DNA of 64,000 bases from Tubiluchus corallicola (GCA_030141605.1 JAQGDQ010000723.1:43612-107611); one strand, 5' to 3'; shown: positions 36,130 through 47,833, counted from the stretch's first letter. Made by a program: numbers and translations. The notes: a model not told the origin generated them from the letters alone.

Positions 36130-36450
36130 CTTACTTATTTTCTCTATAAACTTGTTAAGCCATCCTGGTTTCATCTCAGGTACATATGTGTTGGTTTTTG
36201 GTAGCTTAAATGGCCTACTTTTCTGTGAGTTTAAATTCATGTTGGCTCGTATTTTGGCTTGAAATGCTTTGCATGTCTCATACTCTTTGGATCCAAAATC
36301 ATTGTTTGGCTTCTTGCAATATGTTTCTCGCTAATATCGCAACATTTTTCTCAATAAATCACTGTGCATTGTTGTAATGACAATGTCTAAGGGGGCTCTA
36401 TTCTCGTCAGAAATGGACTGATTTAGTGGCTGATTTATCCTTTTCATTTT
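36130..36450 (-). pseudogene. Unidentified coding-like remnant
   Basis: A minus-strand frame of about 105 codons, with one TAG near 36333, reads YFIRLRQLNQAKMKRIN, MHSDLLRKMLRY, then FGSKEYETCKAFQAKIRANM and PEMKPGWLNKFIEKI, and ends at a GTAAGTA donor-like site. The composition is protein-like (Lys/Arg-rich). It is not an obvious part of the neighbouring pogo or piggyBac genes, and I do not recognise it. Confidence 0.4.
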
Positions 36451-36879
36451 GGCTTGGTTCAGCTGCCTCAAACGAATAAAATATTTATCACTACTACATC
36501 AAAAAATACAGAATACATATATACATAATTTAACACTTTCATCAAACTTATTTACAGTTTCAAAACCAAGGATCCTTGGAGGATGTCTGAACCTCTCTTT
36601 TTCTTGTGTATGGGCAGACTCTGGAGCCAGTGAGGGAATGGCTTCTTCCTTCCCTCTCTTTTCCTCACAAGGGCTGTTGCTGTAGCCATGGATCAGTTAG
36701 TGAGTAGTGAGTCACGGTCGGTTGCACCACTGGTATAGTCACAAATACAGGATGCCACCGGACCTTCTGACTCACATTCTTGAACTGATCCACAGATGCG
36801 ACAAATAACATTTTGTTCTGGTCATTCCTGTATTTCAAATGTCAAATGTCACAATTATTAGGTATGGGAGCCCAGGCAA

Positions 36880-37060
36880 CCACGCACTAGCTTTACTCTA
36901 AACAGTGATGTCAAATTGATTGAGGAAATCTGTGGCAAGAATTTCTGCAGTCAGCTGTGCTGTGTAGTTACTGAGTGTGTATGGAACAACATTTGTGGAA
37001 TAATTCGCTGTCTAGAACACCTCTCCCACTAATGGCAGTAGGGTCCCTTCCAAGGGTTAT
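36880..37060 (-). pseudogene. Possible retroviral-type integrase fragment
   Basis: On the minus strand, a frame with PYTLSNYTAQLTAEILATDF then LNQFDI resembles the integrase-core segment of Gypsy-like elements between the first and second catalytic Asp. A stop precedes it. It is short and decayed, and the match is by pattern only. Confidence 0.35.
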
Positions 37061-37129
37061 GCCCCAACAAGATACAGTCTGGGCTATATAAACGAAATGT
37101 CTTGGGTATTATTAGTGTAATGCGGCTAG

Positions 37130-38396
37130 GGGTTCACATAACAGAAAGATGTGCAGATGATAGTATTTTACACCAATGACTTGGGTTCATCTGATTGTTA
37201 AGCGTAGGCACACATTGGCACAAATTACTTCTTGAGGTCCACAGGATACATGTAGAGAGGCAATCAAGGTTGTTAAACACAGTGTGAAAATTAGTTCCCA
37301 AAGTCAATAGCAGACTGACATTCAAGGATTATTGACTTTGATAGACAATTCAACAACACGTTATTATTTATTTAATTATTTTATTATGGTATATTATGCT
37401 CACTTCCATTGTTCGAGGCAATGTAAGGCAAATTGCCCTGATTTTATTTAGGAAAGGTCGCAGATGCCAGAGTTTATCAGTATTTTTCTGAGCATCACTC
37501 ACAGTATAGTCATTGGCGACTTTCAGATAGTATCTAATACGGAAAAATCTATCTCTGGGCATTGCACTTCTTATAATCGGCACATGGGTCTTATTAGACC
37601 AATACAGTCTGATTCTCGGCATTTTAATGCACCCCATTAAGAGGTTAATACCGAAGAACTTTTTCATCTCACCAGCATTTGTATTCAATGATTTGCCAGT
37701 CTTGGCAACATACATTTCATTTGTACAATGTATGTTAAGAATGCATCATCAATGTACTGATAGAAATAGTCTACCGGTGAGAAGTTGTCTCGGTACATAG
37801 CATTTTGGACAAATGGAATTACGTCTGGTTCAAATGTTCCACTTTGTGTCCATTTCTTTTTTGTAAACGCCCTGCGTGGGACTTCATCTTCAGAATCACT
37901 AGGGTCATCATGTCTTTGCTGGATATCTCTTCCATCTAGTTCTTCATCCCCATCTTCATCATGACTCATTTCGTCTGGTTCTGGCCAGTCAGGATCTTCG
38001 ACATCATCATCATCATCAATTTCATCATCATCTGAGAGCTGGGCATCAGAATCATTTAGTAACTCTAATACTTCATCAGTAGACATATGCTGGTGATGAT
38101 GTTGGGGTGCTGAAAGAACATAAGGTAGCTGTAATATAATTTATTTTTGAATAAAACAATTCAAGATTACAGTTTAACCTGTTGTGACCCAGTCCCAATG
38201 TCCCTTCTAGGGGACAACGCCGAAAACTGGTTATCAGAAGCGAGTGTTCGCGTGTACGAAGCTTAAAGCACAATTAAACGTATCTCGGAGGGTTGTACAT
38301 ATAAACTAAACTATCCGTTTACCCTTCAAAAGTTGTAAAGAAGCATATTTTACCTGTTTTCCTCCGCTTACTTGTGGAAGGGATGGGTGACGCCAT
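37130..38396 (-). pseudogene. PiggyBac transposase 1, with a 5' intron, broken
   Basis: Minus strand. A first exon at 38396-38354 (MASPIPSTSKRRKT plus one base; donor AACAG|GTAAAA) joins in frame to an exon starting at 38108 after CTTTCAG, giving an intron of 245 nt. There follows a long acidic Asp/Glu region (38090-37880) and the start of the DDE_Tnp_1_7 domain. A frameshift near 37700 breaks it. The next frame (37715-37368) shows FFGINLLMGCIKMPRIRLYW and PRDRFFRIRYYL, classic piggyBac. It dies at EVSI, just where the first catalytic Asp would lie. A decayed later part (FHTVFNN, then CANV) is seen at 37325-37150. The Cys-rich C-terminus is not clear. Confidence 0.85.
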
Positions 38397-38570
38397 TTTA
38401 GCTGGATACCAGACCCATTTATTGAATGGAGCTTCCTAAATTTTTGTACAGATGGCAGCAGCTACATGTCCTCTACACGGGCCTTCGGGCCTCCATTCGA
38501 TTAAAAGCGATTTAAGAGAGTTATGCCAATTAAAACCACAAGTCCCCTGTGGGGGACAGTGGGACCGACG
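38160..38570. other. PiggyBac 5' intron and subterminal palindromes
   Basis: GTCCCAATGTCCC with GGGGAC at 38190-38215 and GTCCCCTGTGGGGGACAGTG at 38550-38569 are G/C palindromic blocks, unlike the AT-rich surroundings. Comparable GGGTA/TACCC palindromes border the second piggyBac at 47019 and 47180, so these are probably subterminal transposase-binding repeats. The exact TTAA boundary was not resolved. Confidence 0.45.
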
Positions 38571-38875
38571 ACGATCATTTGATCAATATCAAAGTCATTA
38601 GCCATTAATTTATTCATAAATAATTACTCATAAATTAATTAACACATCATAACTAACAGTCTCGAGCGAGCTCCGAACATTATTATATCACTAAAAGCAT
38701 TGTACATAATCAAATTCCATTGTACATCATAATACCACATAATACTGTCATGTATTCATCATAAAATTATCCTTTTCAAAAGTCACTGGTATAAACCATA
38801 ATTATCAAAATCAGTGTTATCAGAGTTTTATATCAGTACCATCATTCATTATCGCCTTGTGCACTATCGATACTA

Positions 38876-39345
38876 TCATTCCTCATGGCCTTGTGCATTA
38901 TCTTCTTCATCTTCTTCTCCTGTCAAAAGTAGAAGATCTTCAGTGCATGGACCAACACTGGTGAGAAAAACGTGTTTTTCCGCTGGAGTTGTGGACATTG
39001 GCGTCTGTGTTACGGCGTCACAAATAGTCCTTGACCCCACAGGTGGAGTGGACTGTAATGGCATAAGTGTACAGGGAGGAGCTATCTCGGCCAAGAATGC
39101 AGATATTGCTCTGGCTCTGCGAACTGCATACCGCCTTCCAAATAAGACTTTACATGACGGTGAATAAAACAGCACATCCACATTGTAAACTGTACTTGCC
39201 ACATAACGAGAAATAAATTGCTGAACTTCCTGCACTTTGATGAAAATAAGGCGATTCACTGTGGTTCTATGTAATATGTCACGCAGACATGAAAGAGAAT
39301 GACCTGTAGTCGACCATCTAACTTTATGTATAAATATAGTTTGAT
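38876..39345 (-). CDS. Unidentified ORF with acidic C-terminus
   Basis: A minus-strand frame, open from about 39430 and continuous to the stop near 38876, contains CHYQTIFIHKVRW, SLSCLRDILHRTTVNR, then FIKVQEVQQFISRYVA, SCKVLFGRRYAVRRARAISA, a Pro/Thr-rich middle and an acidic tail EEDEEDN. It has no family that I recognise. Its neighbour at 39552-40016 is a Gag-like fusion on the same strand, so it may belong to the same mobile or viral-type element. No start codon is certain; the first ATG-type start in the frame is near 39259. Confidence 0.4.
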
Positions 39346-39551
39346 AATGACACGCTGCACATTGTCCAGCAGTTAATTTTGCATACGGGTAGCAAATGAT
39401 GCTTGTGCTGCGTGTGAGTGACAGCAGCTTCTGCTGGTATAAATCTTACACTAGAAATTAATGTAATTTGAATCAAATGAACAGGCAATTTTTCTGATCG
39501 CATATTTGGTTACCCTGTGTGAAGGTGCTCTTGGCCATTGTCAGTCTCTTG

Positions 39552-40016
39552 TCAGTACTGGTTTCTTACGGCAGTGGAGTTGCGTTTCTTTGCTTCTGCC
39601 ATTGCCTCCTGGACATTAAACATTGTTGCTGCTAGAGCCCCAAAAACAGCACCAAGCCACCTGCCAGTTGCGAAGCCCTTAATTGCTTCCCATATTAGCT
39701 TCCCCAACCACATGTACCATGGTGGATCAGGCCATTTATACATCTTCACCTTCCTGAATTCTTCTTCTGATCCACCCCTAAAGAATCTATATCTTTCAAC
39801 TGTTTGATTGGCAGTTGGAATACAATACCTTTCAAAGGCTGTAAACAAGTGTCCGGCAGTTCGTTCAGCTTCAGGTGTAGTTATATTTAATGTGGGGTAG
39901 ATTTCCCTACCTCTCTCGCCGATTAAATACAGAAAGGTCTTCCTTTTCACTTCTTCAGTTTTATCACTAGGTGCAAGTTCCATATACGAGCTAAATTCTT
40001 CACGCCATTTTTCCAT
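39552..40016 (-). pseudogene. Retrotransposon Gag N-terminus fused to unknown hydrophobic segment
   Basis: Minus strand; ATG near 40016. The first 95 residues (WREEFSSYMELAPSDKT, FLYLIGERGREIYPTL, then CIPTANQTVERYRFF) match the Gag N-terminal domain of Gypsy-type elements. After RFFRG the protein departs from Gag and reads PPWYMWLGKLIWEAIKGF, then a Gly/Ala-rich hydrophobic stretch GRWLGAVFGALAATMF, and a basic tail. The joint suggests insertion or recombination into gag. No zinc knuckle, protease or polymerase follows. Confidence 0.6.
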
Positions 40017-40139
40017 GCTTGTGACAGATTGCGTGATTCGAAGTTTAGTGCGTTAGGTGGTTTCAGCTGATTCATCGTTCTCTACAAATTTGCGGTCCGA
40101 ATAAATACTCAAAACGACTATCCCACTTTTGACACCATG

Positions 40140-40400
40140 TTACAATGAGCACTAATAATGCACCAACTTTAGTTTTTACTTTACTTACTATACTATGAAT
40201 GTGAGTTGTCCACTTTGCATTATCTTGTAGAATTATACCTAAATGTTTATGATTTTTACATTTTTCTATAATAATACCATTCATTACATGAACAGGCTCT
40301 GCTTCAGTAACATTTCGACTAAATGCCATGTATTTCGTTTTTGAGGGATTGAATTTTCCTGTGGACGTGGAATATGTATTTCCAAAATTTGTCCTGGTGT
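40140..40400 (-). pseudogene. LINE reverse transcriptase C-terminal fragment
   Basis: The minus-strand frame has NPSKTKYMAFSR then HKHLGIILQDNAKWTTHI and VSKVKTKVGAL, the thumb and post-RT region of non-LTR retrotransposon polymerases. It lies directly 3' of an ORF1-type fragment on the same strand, so both likely derive from one internally deleted LINE. Confidence 0.7.
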
Positions 40401-40574
40401 ACAGAAATCTTATTATAGTTCGAGTGTTTCCACTTTTGCTTGCTGTACTATAAGTGGAGAAGGCAAAGGCCAAAACGAAAATATTGCTGTCATCATTAGT
40501 GTCATTACAGTTAGTGATGTTTCCACCGTCATCTAGGGTTACCATATTGTCTGAGTTGATAAAGAGGACACTTT

Positions 40575-41160
40575 TTAGAAGTTTAGATTCCTGGCCGTCA
40601 AATCTTCTCTCACAACAAACGGTGGTGCCGGCATTTTATTCTGTCTGTTGTTCTTCACAAGCAGTCGACTTGCAGTCATTACTTCCCGTTTAACTCTTTT
40701 CGTCGTAAATTTGCATATTACTGCCCTTGGTCTTGGGTTGTCAGTATTAACATGACCAATTCTATGAGTAGGTCCTACAGTCAATGTCTGCAATCGTCAC
40801 ACTTTTTAATCCAAGATCGTCATTGAACAAAGACAGAGCAACATCATCCGTATTTTCATCTTGATTTTCTACAAGGCCAAAACATCTAATTGTATTTCAT
40901 CTCGAATATTGTTCAAGCTCAAGCTTGGCTTCTAAATTGTCGCAAGTTTTATAAAATTCATCGAAAGATTTACTTGGCATTGCTTCATCGATAGTTTTCT
41001 TTATGATTGGCTCAACAAAAATATCAATCAGCAACTTGATAGCACTTACATTTTCAGGTCGTGTAAGCATTTACATAATGGTTGGCTCCAGCTCCAAATC
41101 CAAGTTTTCAATTTCTTGGCGTACTCTTTCTCCCAAGTTTTCTTCCATAGCTGTCGGCAC
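40575..41160 (-). pseudogene. LINE ORF1-type protein remnant (L1/Tx1-like)
   Basis: The minus strand shows LEAKLELEQYSR, a stop, NTIRCFGLVENQDENTDDV, then ALSLFNDDLGLK, DIDCRT, and in another frame THRIGHVN, RPRAVICKFTTKRVKREVM and PFVVREDLTARN. This order is the coiled coil, RRM and C-terminal domain of LINE ORF1p, an RNA-binding chaperone. Stops and frameshifts show that it is dead. Confidence 0.75.
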
Positions 41161-41457
41161 TGCACTAATATTTTAACTTATATATGAAAAGTAATCCACC
41201 GTGTAGATATTTCCTTATATCATTATAAAACTTTAATGGCCAATTCTATCTCATTTTGACCGTAAAGCAGGTGGCTACAATATTACTGTACGTTAGAACT
41301 TGTACAGCATGACATATACTGCAGACGAAGTCAAAAACACGTCATGCGTCGTCAACTGCCAACTGCCACTTCAAATTCATACTATCAAATTTCAATTTCA
41401 CTTTCAATTCATACTTCAAATTTAATCAAATTTTACTAGACAATGCCTTGTAATTCA

Positions 41458-41907
41458 TCACTTCAGTTCAAATAATTCGTCTATTTGGTACGAATGTAGA
41501 ATGCCCTCTAGGCTGAAGTTTCCGAACCAATGCCTGTATTCAGTTTTGAATGCCTTGACACGCGCAAAATCGGCCTCGACCGTTGCCGTGTTCCCGAAGG
41601 CTGTGGCCAGGCCTCCGGCAAATGTAATTAAAGTAGAAAACTTTTCTCGTTTGATAAGCTCCTTCCAAGAATCATCAAAGCTCGAATTTTGCGCATCCAC
41701 AGCCATTTGAACAGAGGGATCATCTCTGTACAGCCACACCAGATCCTTATGCTCTGTTTCAATATTTTCGATGTCTTGTGGTGTCCAGCCCGCTGCTCTC
41801 AATCTCGGTGCTTGGGTCTTGATTTCAATGCCAAGTTGTGCTGTCGTTGTCTTGACAAGCTGTGCAGGAAAAATCATTGCAGGTGGTTGTGCAGTCTCTC
41901 CACCTGA
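41458..41907 (-). pseudogene. hAT transposase C-terminal (dimerisation) fragment
   Basis: The minus-strand frame ends with SFDDSWKELI, then FAGGLATAFGNTATVEADFARVK and FSLEGILHSYQIDELFELK and a stop. This is the C-terminal dimerisation region of a hAT subfamily distinct from the adjacent ZMYM-type one. It is cut at 41910 by the terminus of the element starting at 41911; the rest of this gene is not seen to the right of 45138. Confidence 0.7.
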
Positions 41908-41910
41908 TAC

Positions 41911-44900
41911 CAGGGGCGTGCCAAAGCTTTCTGCTGCCCGGGGCGAGTGTATGATAATGATGCCCCTTATAACTAACTTAAAAAATCGGGACTAAATAAA
42001 TTATAGATGTTGTTAATCATACATGAGAATGAATAAATAAAAGATCAAGTAAGAGTGAGGTGTTTGTATTATTTTATTTATTTAACAATAAACAAAAAGC
42101 AAGTCACTTACTTCGATGTCCAATCGCTCCTTTGCTGTCAACAAACGTCTGTATCACAGCTTCTTTCACTTCGCTTGTCAGGAATTTCTTTTCAATGCTG
42201 ATCAAAGATAAACTTGACAGGCGCTGATTTGACATTGAAGACCTCAAATATGTTTTTATCTGTTTTAACTTTGAAAAAGAACGTTCACAACTAGCAATTG
42301 AGTAGCCAACTGTGAGTAATAAACGATATGCAATGCACAAAGTTGGAAAAACATCCCAGCCAAGCTCAACTAATGAAGCAAGAAAATCCTTCGCATTTTT
42401 TGGAAAAGTTCGGTTTCCACTTCGGAAAAGCGTAAGACAGTCAACGATTTCTTCGTAGAGAGAAGATGAGTTCACGTCAGTCTCAAAATGGTTAGCAAAA
42501 TTCTGACAGTGTCGTTTCAAGGTTTTCAAATGTTCCTTGTTTCAACATCAATTGAATCCAGCGTTACCAAGAATGAAAACTTGTCAGCGAGCCTACGAAT
42601 GCGGCCTGAGCGTTCTGAAAGTTCGGCCTTCAGTCTGTTTGCGATTTCATTCACTATTCTTTTTATTTCATCAATTTCTGATAAGCCTTCGTCTTTCGCA
42701 CTCTCTCCAGACATCATTTTCTTTCGCCTGACTCTTGCCAAGGATACATTCCACTTCTCACAGTATTCTGATGCCGATCCGACTGCATTCTTAATGATGT
42801 CTTCAGATTTAAAGTCAATAATTCTATTGAGCCCATCAAGATCATCGCTTGCCTGAATTAAATCAATCTTGGGATCTTGTAAACGTTTTGTCACTCTCTG
42901 TACTGATGACAGAATAGGGCACCAAAAATTTAAGAGAGAAACAAATGTAAATTGCTGCAATGAACGGAGAAGTAAATAGGCATCAGATTTTGTTCCACTT
43001 GTAAATTTGCCATATTCAAAATGCTCAAGACAAGATACAATTTCATCAAAATTTTCTTGGATGACTTCAACTGCATTGTAGTGTGAACTCCATCTGGTCT
43101 CACAATGCCTCTTGACTGTTTTCTTAACCTTTGACTTCAGTACTTCCCAACGTGATGTCGAAGATGAAAAGAAAACAAAAATTTTGTCAACAATACCAAA
43201 AAATGTGACCACTGTTGGATGAACTTCGGCTGCATGAACACGCCAAATTTAAGCTATGGTTTTCACAATTGATAAACTGGGCTTGAGGATTGATTTCCAA
43301 TATTCGTTTTTGCACTCCAGTTCGAACACCACTCATAACAGCAGCGTTATCGTATGCTTGTCCTCGACAATCATTTAAGTCAATTCCATCATCATTAAAC
43401 TTTTCTATCACCATCTCCACTAAGCTTGCAGCGTTTTTCTCAGAAACTTGAAAGAAACCAAGAAAAACCTCTTTAATTTCGACAACCTTACTCTCATTGA
43501 TGTGAACGTATCTCAAAATCTCCGCAATTTGATCTTCATGTGATACATCTGGAGTGGAATCTAACATCAGAGTGAAATATTTGGCTTTCTTTACTTCGGA
43601 AATAATTTTCTTTTTAATCATATGACCAATAAGATTGATTATTTCATTCTGACTCCTATTAGACAGATAGTTGACCTTGTTGGGCTTATTCCTCATATTC
43701 TGCAAATGTTCGAACAAAACAACATCATAATCAGCTAACAATTTGATTATCTCTAAAAAGTTTCCAGAATTGGTTTCATAAGCATCATCGTTCACCAACT
43801 TTGAAATTCCTTCGTCTCTATGACTTCGAAACGCGATATTCTGTCTTGCAAGGAGAAAAACAACATCGACAATTCGTTCAACAATAAGTCGCCATTTCTT
43901 TTTCTCACTCAAAATATGCTCTTGGAGTTTGTAATCGATCGTGCATGCTTTTTCAATTCTTGCTGCAAAATCCAAATATTCACGCATTGCATTTCTGTGA
44001 CCAGGACTTCTTTCATGTTCATAAATTCTAGGATTCAACTTTCTCCAGCTGCTAAATCCATCTTCGTTACAAAAACTTGATTTACATCTTGAAAATAAAA
44101 AACAAACAAAGCAAAAAGCAGCTTGTTTGCAAGGTGAATATATCAGCCATTTTCTCTGCAAACGCTCGCCATTGCTTGACAAAGTTTCAAACCAATGCTT
44201 AGAAAGTGATCTTCCTTTTTTTTTCAGCAAAAGGACCTTCCTGGTGTTGGAAATTCTCTGGTCCTTGCTGAACTAAGCACTTCACTAAATATGTGGAAAT
44301 CGGCTTCCTTGAACGCCCAAAGTCGTGGTCACGAAATAATTAAAAAAATTCAACGTTATTCTTACCTTCAGCTTCATCGTTCAAAGTGACAGCACTCGTC
44401 TCTGCATTATAATTAAAATCATCAGCGTCACCTGGAATCCATTTTTGCGACGAATTTGCATCCTGATTATCACAATCAGTGTAGAGTTCTGTGTTCACTT
44501 GATTGCTGATGCCCTCTTGGACGACAGCCACGGGTTCATGATTGTCACTGTCAGCATCCGATTGATCATTTGCCACGTGTTGCTTCTTCACCCACACATC
44601 TAAACAGCCTCTCATAGCATTATCTTCTGCTTCTCTGAGCTTTTTTTGTGGCGATTTTTAGCCCCGCTGGGTTGTATTCGCTTCATTTGTCGGATCAAAT
44701 TAGAGGAAATCAATACACACAAGAAATCAAAACAGAAGGCTGTAGCAAGGAAAAACAACGTCGTTTTCGAAAATAATCATTGGACTGAATTCAAACATAC
44801 CGGAAACCAAGCCGCAATTCGCCTCGCACACAAGCGGCGCACGTGACACCGTCGTCATAACAAAGATAACGTCACTGACCGCGCTTCATCACGAAGAGCG

Positions 44901-45138
44901 GTAAGGGAATTCGCAGCGAACACGCACCTGCCATCGATTAAAACCCGTGCGCTCGAAGTCTTCAGCGCTGTCAATAGAACACGGTGATCGCTAGCATTCG
45001 ATCTTGTCTATGATGAAAGCACATCGAGAAAAGTGAGTATAGCTTAATAACGTGAACTCTATGGCTTGGATCTGCTGCCCCCTACAGCTTGCTGCCCGGG
45101 GCGGCTGCCCCTATGGCCCTCCTCTAGGCACGCCCCTG
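41911..45138 (-). mobile_element. hAT element of ZMYM/TTF-finger type, 3.2 kb
   Basis: Both termini are present: CAGGGGCGTGCC on the left and its inverse GGCACGCCCCTG on the right, each followed inward by GCTGCCCGGGGCG-type sequence. It encodes the transposase pseudogene at 42104-44615. The flanking octamers differ (CCTGATAC at 41903-41910 and TGTGCTAG at 45139-45146), so no clean 8-bp duplication exists. The left flank is another hAT gene and the right flank is a piggyBac gene. Confidence 0.85.
42104..44615 (-). pseudogene. ZMYM1/TTF-type hAT transposase, frameshifted
   Basis: Minus strand. An acidic N-terminal part (44615-44340) is followed after a gap by a frame (44230-43187) with the TTF zinc-finger region (KWLIYSPCKQAAFCFVC, HERSPGHRNAM), a DUF4371 domain (KAKYFTLMLDSTPDVSHEDQ) and GQAYDNAAVMSG. 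Frameshifts near 43210 and 42528 move it to frames with HCETRWSSHYNAV and finally SIASCERSFSKLKQIKTYLR with SSLSLISIEKKF, the hAT C-terminal dimerisation domain. All domains of the family are present in order, so the copy is fairly young but inactive. Related host proteins are ZMYM1 and the P52rIPK-like family. Confidence 0.88.
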
Positions 45139-46709
45139 TGTGCTAGGCAAAGATATTTCGCGCACTTTCGACACTGAACATCCGTTTTCTTGTCTAGACG
45201 CCCCGGGCAGAGTTGACACCGTTTCCTTTTGCGATCTGCGGCTGCAGGTTGTGGAGGTGGTGGGCGATTGGCAGCGGCCTCTGGTGCAAACAAATGAATA
45301 GCTGTCAAGACTTTAGAGTTGAGTCTTGGGTCATCGGCTCTTCGTCTGTTCATTCGAGGTATGATCAGTTGGTGAGATAGGTCTTTTAGAAAATTGTATC
45401 TTGTCATAGCTGCCTCTGAGCGATCATTGAATAAGATGAAGGCATTCACGCCCATGACGTCGATGAGGTTCATCAGCATGGAATAAGGCTATCTCGGGCT
45501 TGACCTCTCCCTGTAGAGCATTGCGATGAAGCGTGCTGAGAAGTAATACGGGTTTCGTCTTCTTTCGGTCTACGAATGAGATGAGTATTTGGGAGCCACT
45601 CTGATAGTACACAGCTGACCTATGATCTCTCCCAGCTGTACTCTTGGCAATAGCAGGAATGTCTCTTCTATTGTGTCGCACCGTGCCAACAGCTGTGATT
45701 CTCTTCTCTTCAAGTTTGGTGAGTAGAGGAGAGCTGGTAAACCAGTTATCCATTGTGATGTTAACATCACTGCCAAAAAAAGGCTTAGCTATAGTCAGGG
45801 TGCATTTGGAAGACAGATCATATTCGTTGAATTCTGGATCGGGGAATGTTCCTGCACCACTGTATGCAACGCCATTGAGTACGTATGTGTTGTCGTTGTC
45901 TACTAGCCAGAAGATCTTCATTCCATACTTCCCTGGCTTTGTAGGTATATATTGACGAAATTTCACTCTCCCATGGAACTCAACTAACTGCTCATCGATT
46001 GTCAGGTGAGGAGATGGTTTGTATACATTCTTGAATCTAGATATCGCAGAGTTCCAAACCTCTCAAATGGGAGAAAAGGGGTCATCTCGATTTTGTCGCA
46101 AACGGTCGTCACAACGGAATACTCGCTGAATCATTTCAAAGCGCTGCTTTGACATTGTTGCGTACATTGCAGGAATACCATCGCGCTCTTGAAAAAGCTC
46201 TGAGATGCAGCGGTAATGAGCCTTGTAGACACCACATAGAATATGTAATCCGAGGAATGCGTAGAGTTCGATTTCATCACATTCAATCCAATTGTCATGG
46301 AACCATTCTGAGTTCACAGATACTCGTCGAGCTTCGAGATTAGTGTATCAAACTAAATCAGGAATTATGTTTTCGATGAAAACTCAGGAGATTGGGGGTG
46401 TAGAGACGGAATGAAACCTATATTGTGCTGCAAGATATTTCGCCGAGGAGCTCTACCGGGTTCGTTGTTGTCGTTGACAGCGATTCTTCTCCATTGCTTG
46501 CCTGAAGGAGCTGCAATCAGTGGCTCCAGATCATTTGTGTCTTCACTGTCACTATCGTCCTCTGTGTCTGATGCAGTTTCAGCAACTACAGCCTCTACTG
46601 GCAGCTGATAGTCATCATCGCCATCGTCTGGATTGTCTGAGTCGTAATTTTGCATAATTATAGCGGCCTCATCTGCCGTGAATTGACGACGTCTCTGTCT
46701 GTGATCCAT
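45139..46709 (-). pseudogene. PiggyBac transposase 2 (PGBD4-like), broken
   Basis: Minus strand. The frame at 46709-46365 is the acidic N-terminus (MDHRQRRRQFTADEAAII). Then come 46317-46063 (the AFLGLHILCGVYKAHYR region), 45966-45424 (KFRQYIPTKPGKYGMKIFWL, NITMDNWFTSSPLL, AVGTVRHNRRDIP) and 45479-45140 with a C-terminal Cys-rich zinc finger (CQLCPG then CRKCAKYLCLAH). The DDE_Tnp_1_7 domain is covered but split by several frameshifts. The finger is cut exactly at 45138 by the terminus of the ZMYM-type hAT element. Confidence 0.87.
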
Positions 46710-46719
46710 ACTAGCGCTA

Positions 46720-47218
46720 ATCGACTGTCACTTAACTTCCAAATTGCAAACTGAGCTGCCAGCAACAGACACATTGTGCTAAATACCCCTTGTTCTGGCA
46801 GTAAATCCGAGTTGATTGGCTGTCTGAATTTCGCTCACTACATTCACCAGTTCACTGTGTATGTGAGCGATGCAGCACTTCAGTCTACTGTAAGCACGTC
46901 TTACACACTCTTATAACTATCCCGCATGAGTCAGCAGTTTATTCGACTGAGTGATAGAATTATCGATTTTGTTTGTTTCGTGTTTGATGCGAAATATACG
47001 CATGGGTATGATGGTACCCACGACGTAGATAGTTATAGAAATATTGGTAGCAGTGAAATACACTATTATTTTTCAAATTCATTAGGGGAGTAAATACATC
47101 TCACATAATTAGAAAAAGTCATGAAAGTCAAAGCCTTCAAGTGTAATCATTTACGCATGAGACTAATTTAATTTTGTCGGCGGGTACGCCTGTACCCACG
47201 ACGTAGATTAACCGTTAA
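46720..47218. mobile_element. PiggyBac 2 right-end region
   Basis: Two copies of TACCCACGACGTAGAT (near 47034 and 47193), each preceded by an inverted GGGTA block, form palindromic subterminal repeats. TTAA occurs at 47215-47218 right after CGACGTAGATTAACCG, a plausible target-site boundary for the element whose transposase is at 45139-46709. The partner left end was presumably removed with the 3' part of the gene. Confidence 0.5.
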
Positions 47219-47320
47219 ACATATCATGTCCTCAGATGATGTTTACTCATTGTTCTGAACAGTGTAAATTATTGGGATAGTCAGTTTTAACTCTGCTGTT
47301 ATTCTGTATATAGTTTATGG

Positions 47321-47770
47321 CAGGGGTGTGCAAATTGCGGCCCGCAAAGAGATTTGTCAACCTAATGAAAGTGCGGCCCGGGCGATTAATTGAGTGTATC
47401 CAGTTGAAGTCCGTGCCACGATCCCAAAGATAGTGCGTGTAGTTTTTTCTACTAGATTGGATGCCATTAACCCTTACAAGACGGTTGTAGCTTAATGTCA
47501 CTGTACTACACAGATACACATTACTAATATGTATTGTAATGAAATTACCACTATCTGTCCCGAAAGTAGAGATATATGCTTTGTAATATAAATTTTAATA
47601 ACTTCTGAAATAGTTTCTTGGGGGTAGTAGTAATGATGTACGCAGGTCGGATGCAAAAAAAAATCGTTATTAGGCCCTTCTGTACTTGGCTCCTTGATCA
47701 AACTGCCTGTGGCCTGCAGGAATTGCGGGAAAGTTTAATGTGGCCATCAGCATGTAGATGCACACCATGC
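47321..47770. mobile_element. Degraded hAT element or MITE
   Basis: CAGGGGTGTGCAAATTGCGG followed by CCCGCAAAG at 47321 is a classic hAT terminus. At 47694-47770, TTGATCAAACTGCCTGTGGC and a final TGCACACCATG resemble the inverted opposite end. There is no coding sequence, and the 8-bp duplication is not clear. Confidence 0.5.
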
Positions 47771-47833
47771 TAACTATGGCATCATCGATCCGTATGTAAA
47801 TTTTATCACTATAAAATGACACTCGGGATTATA

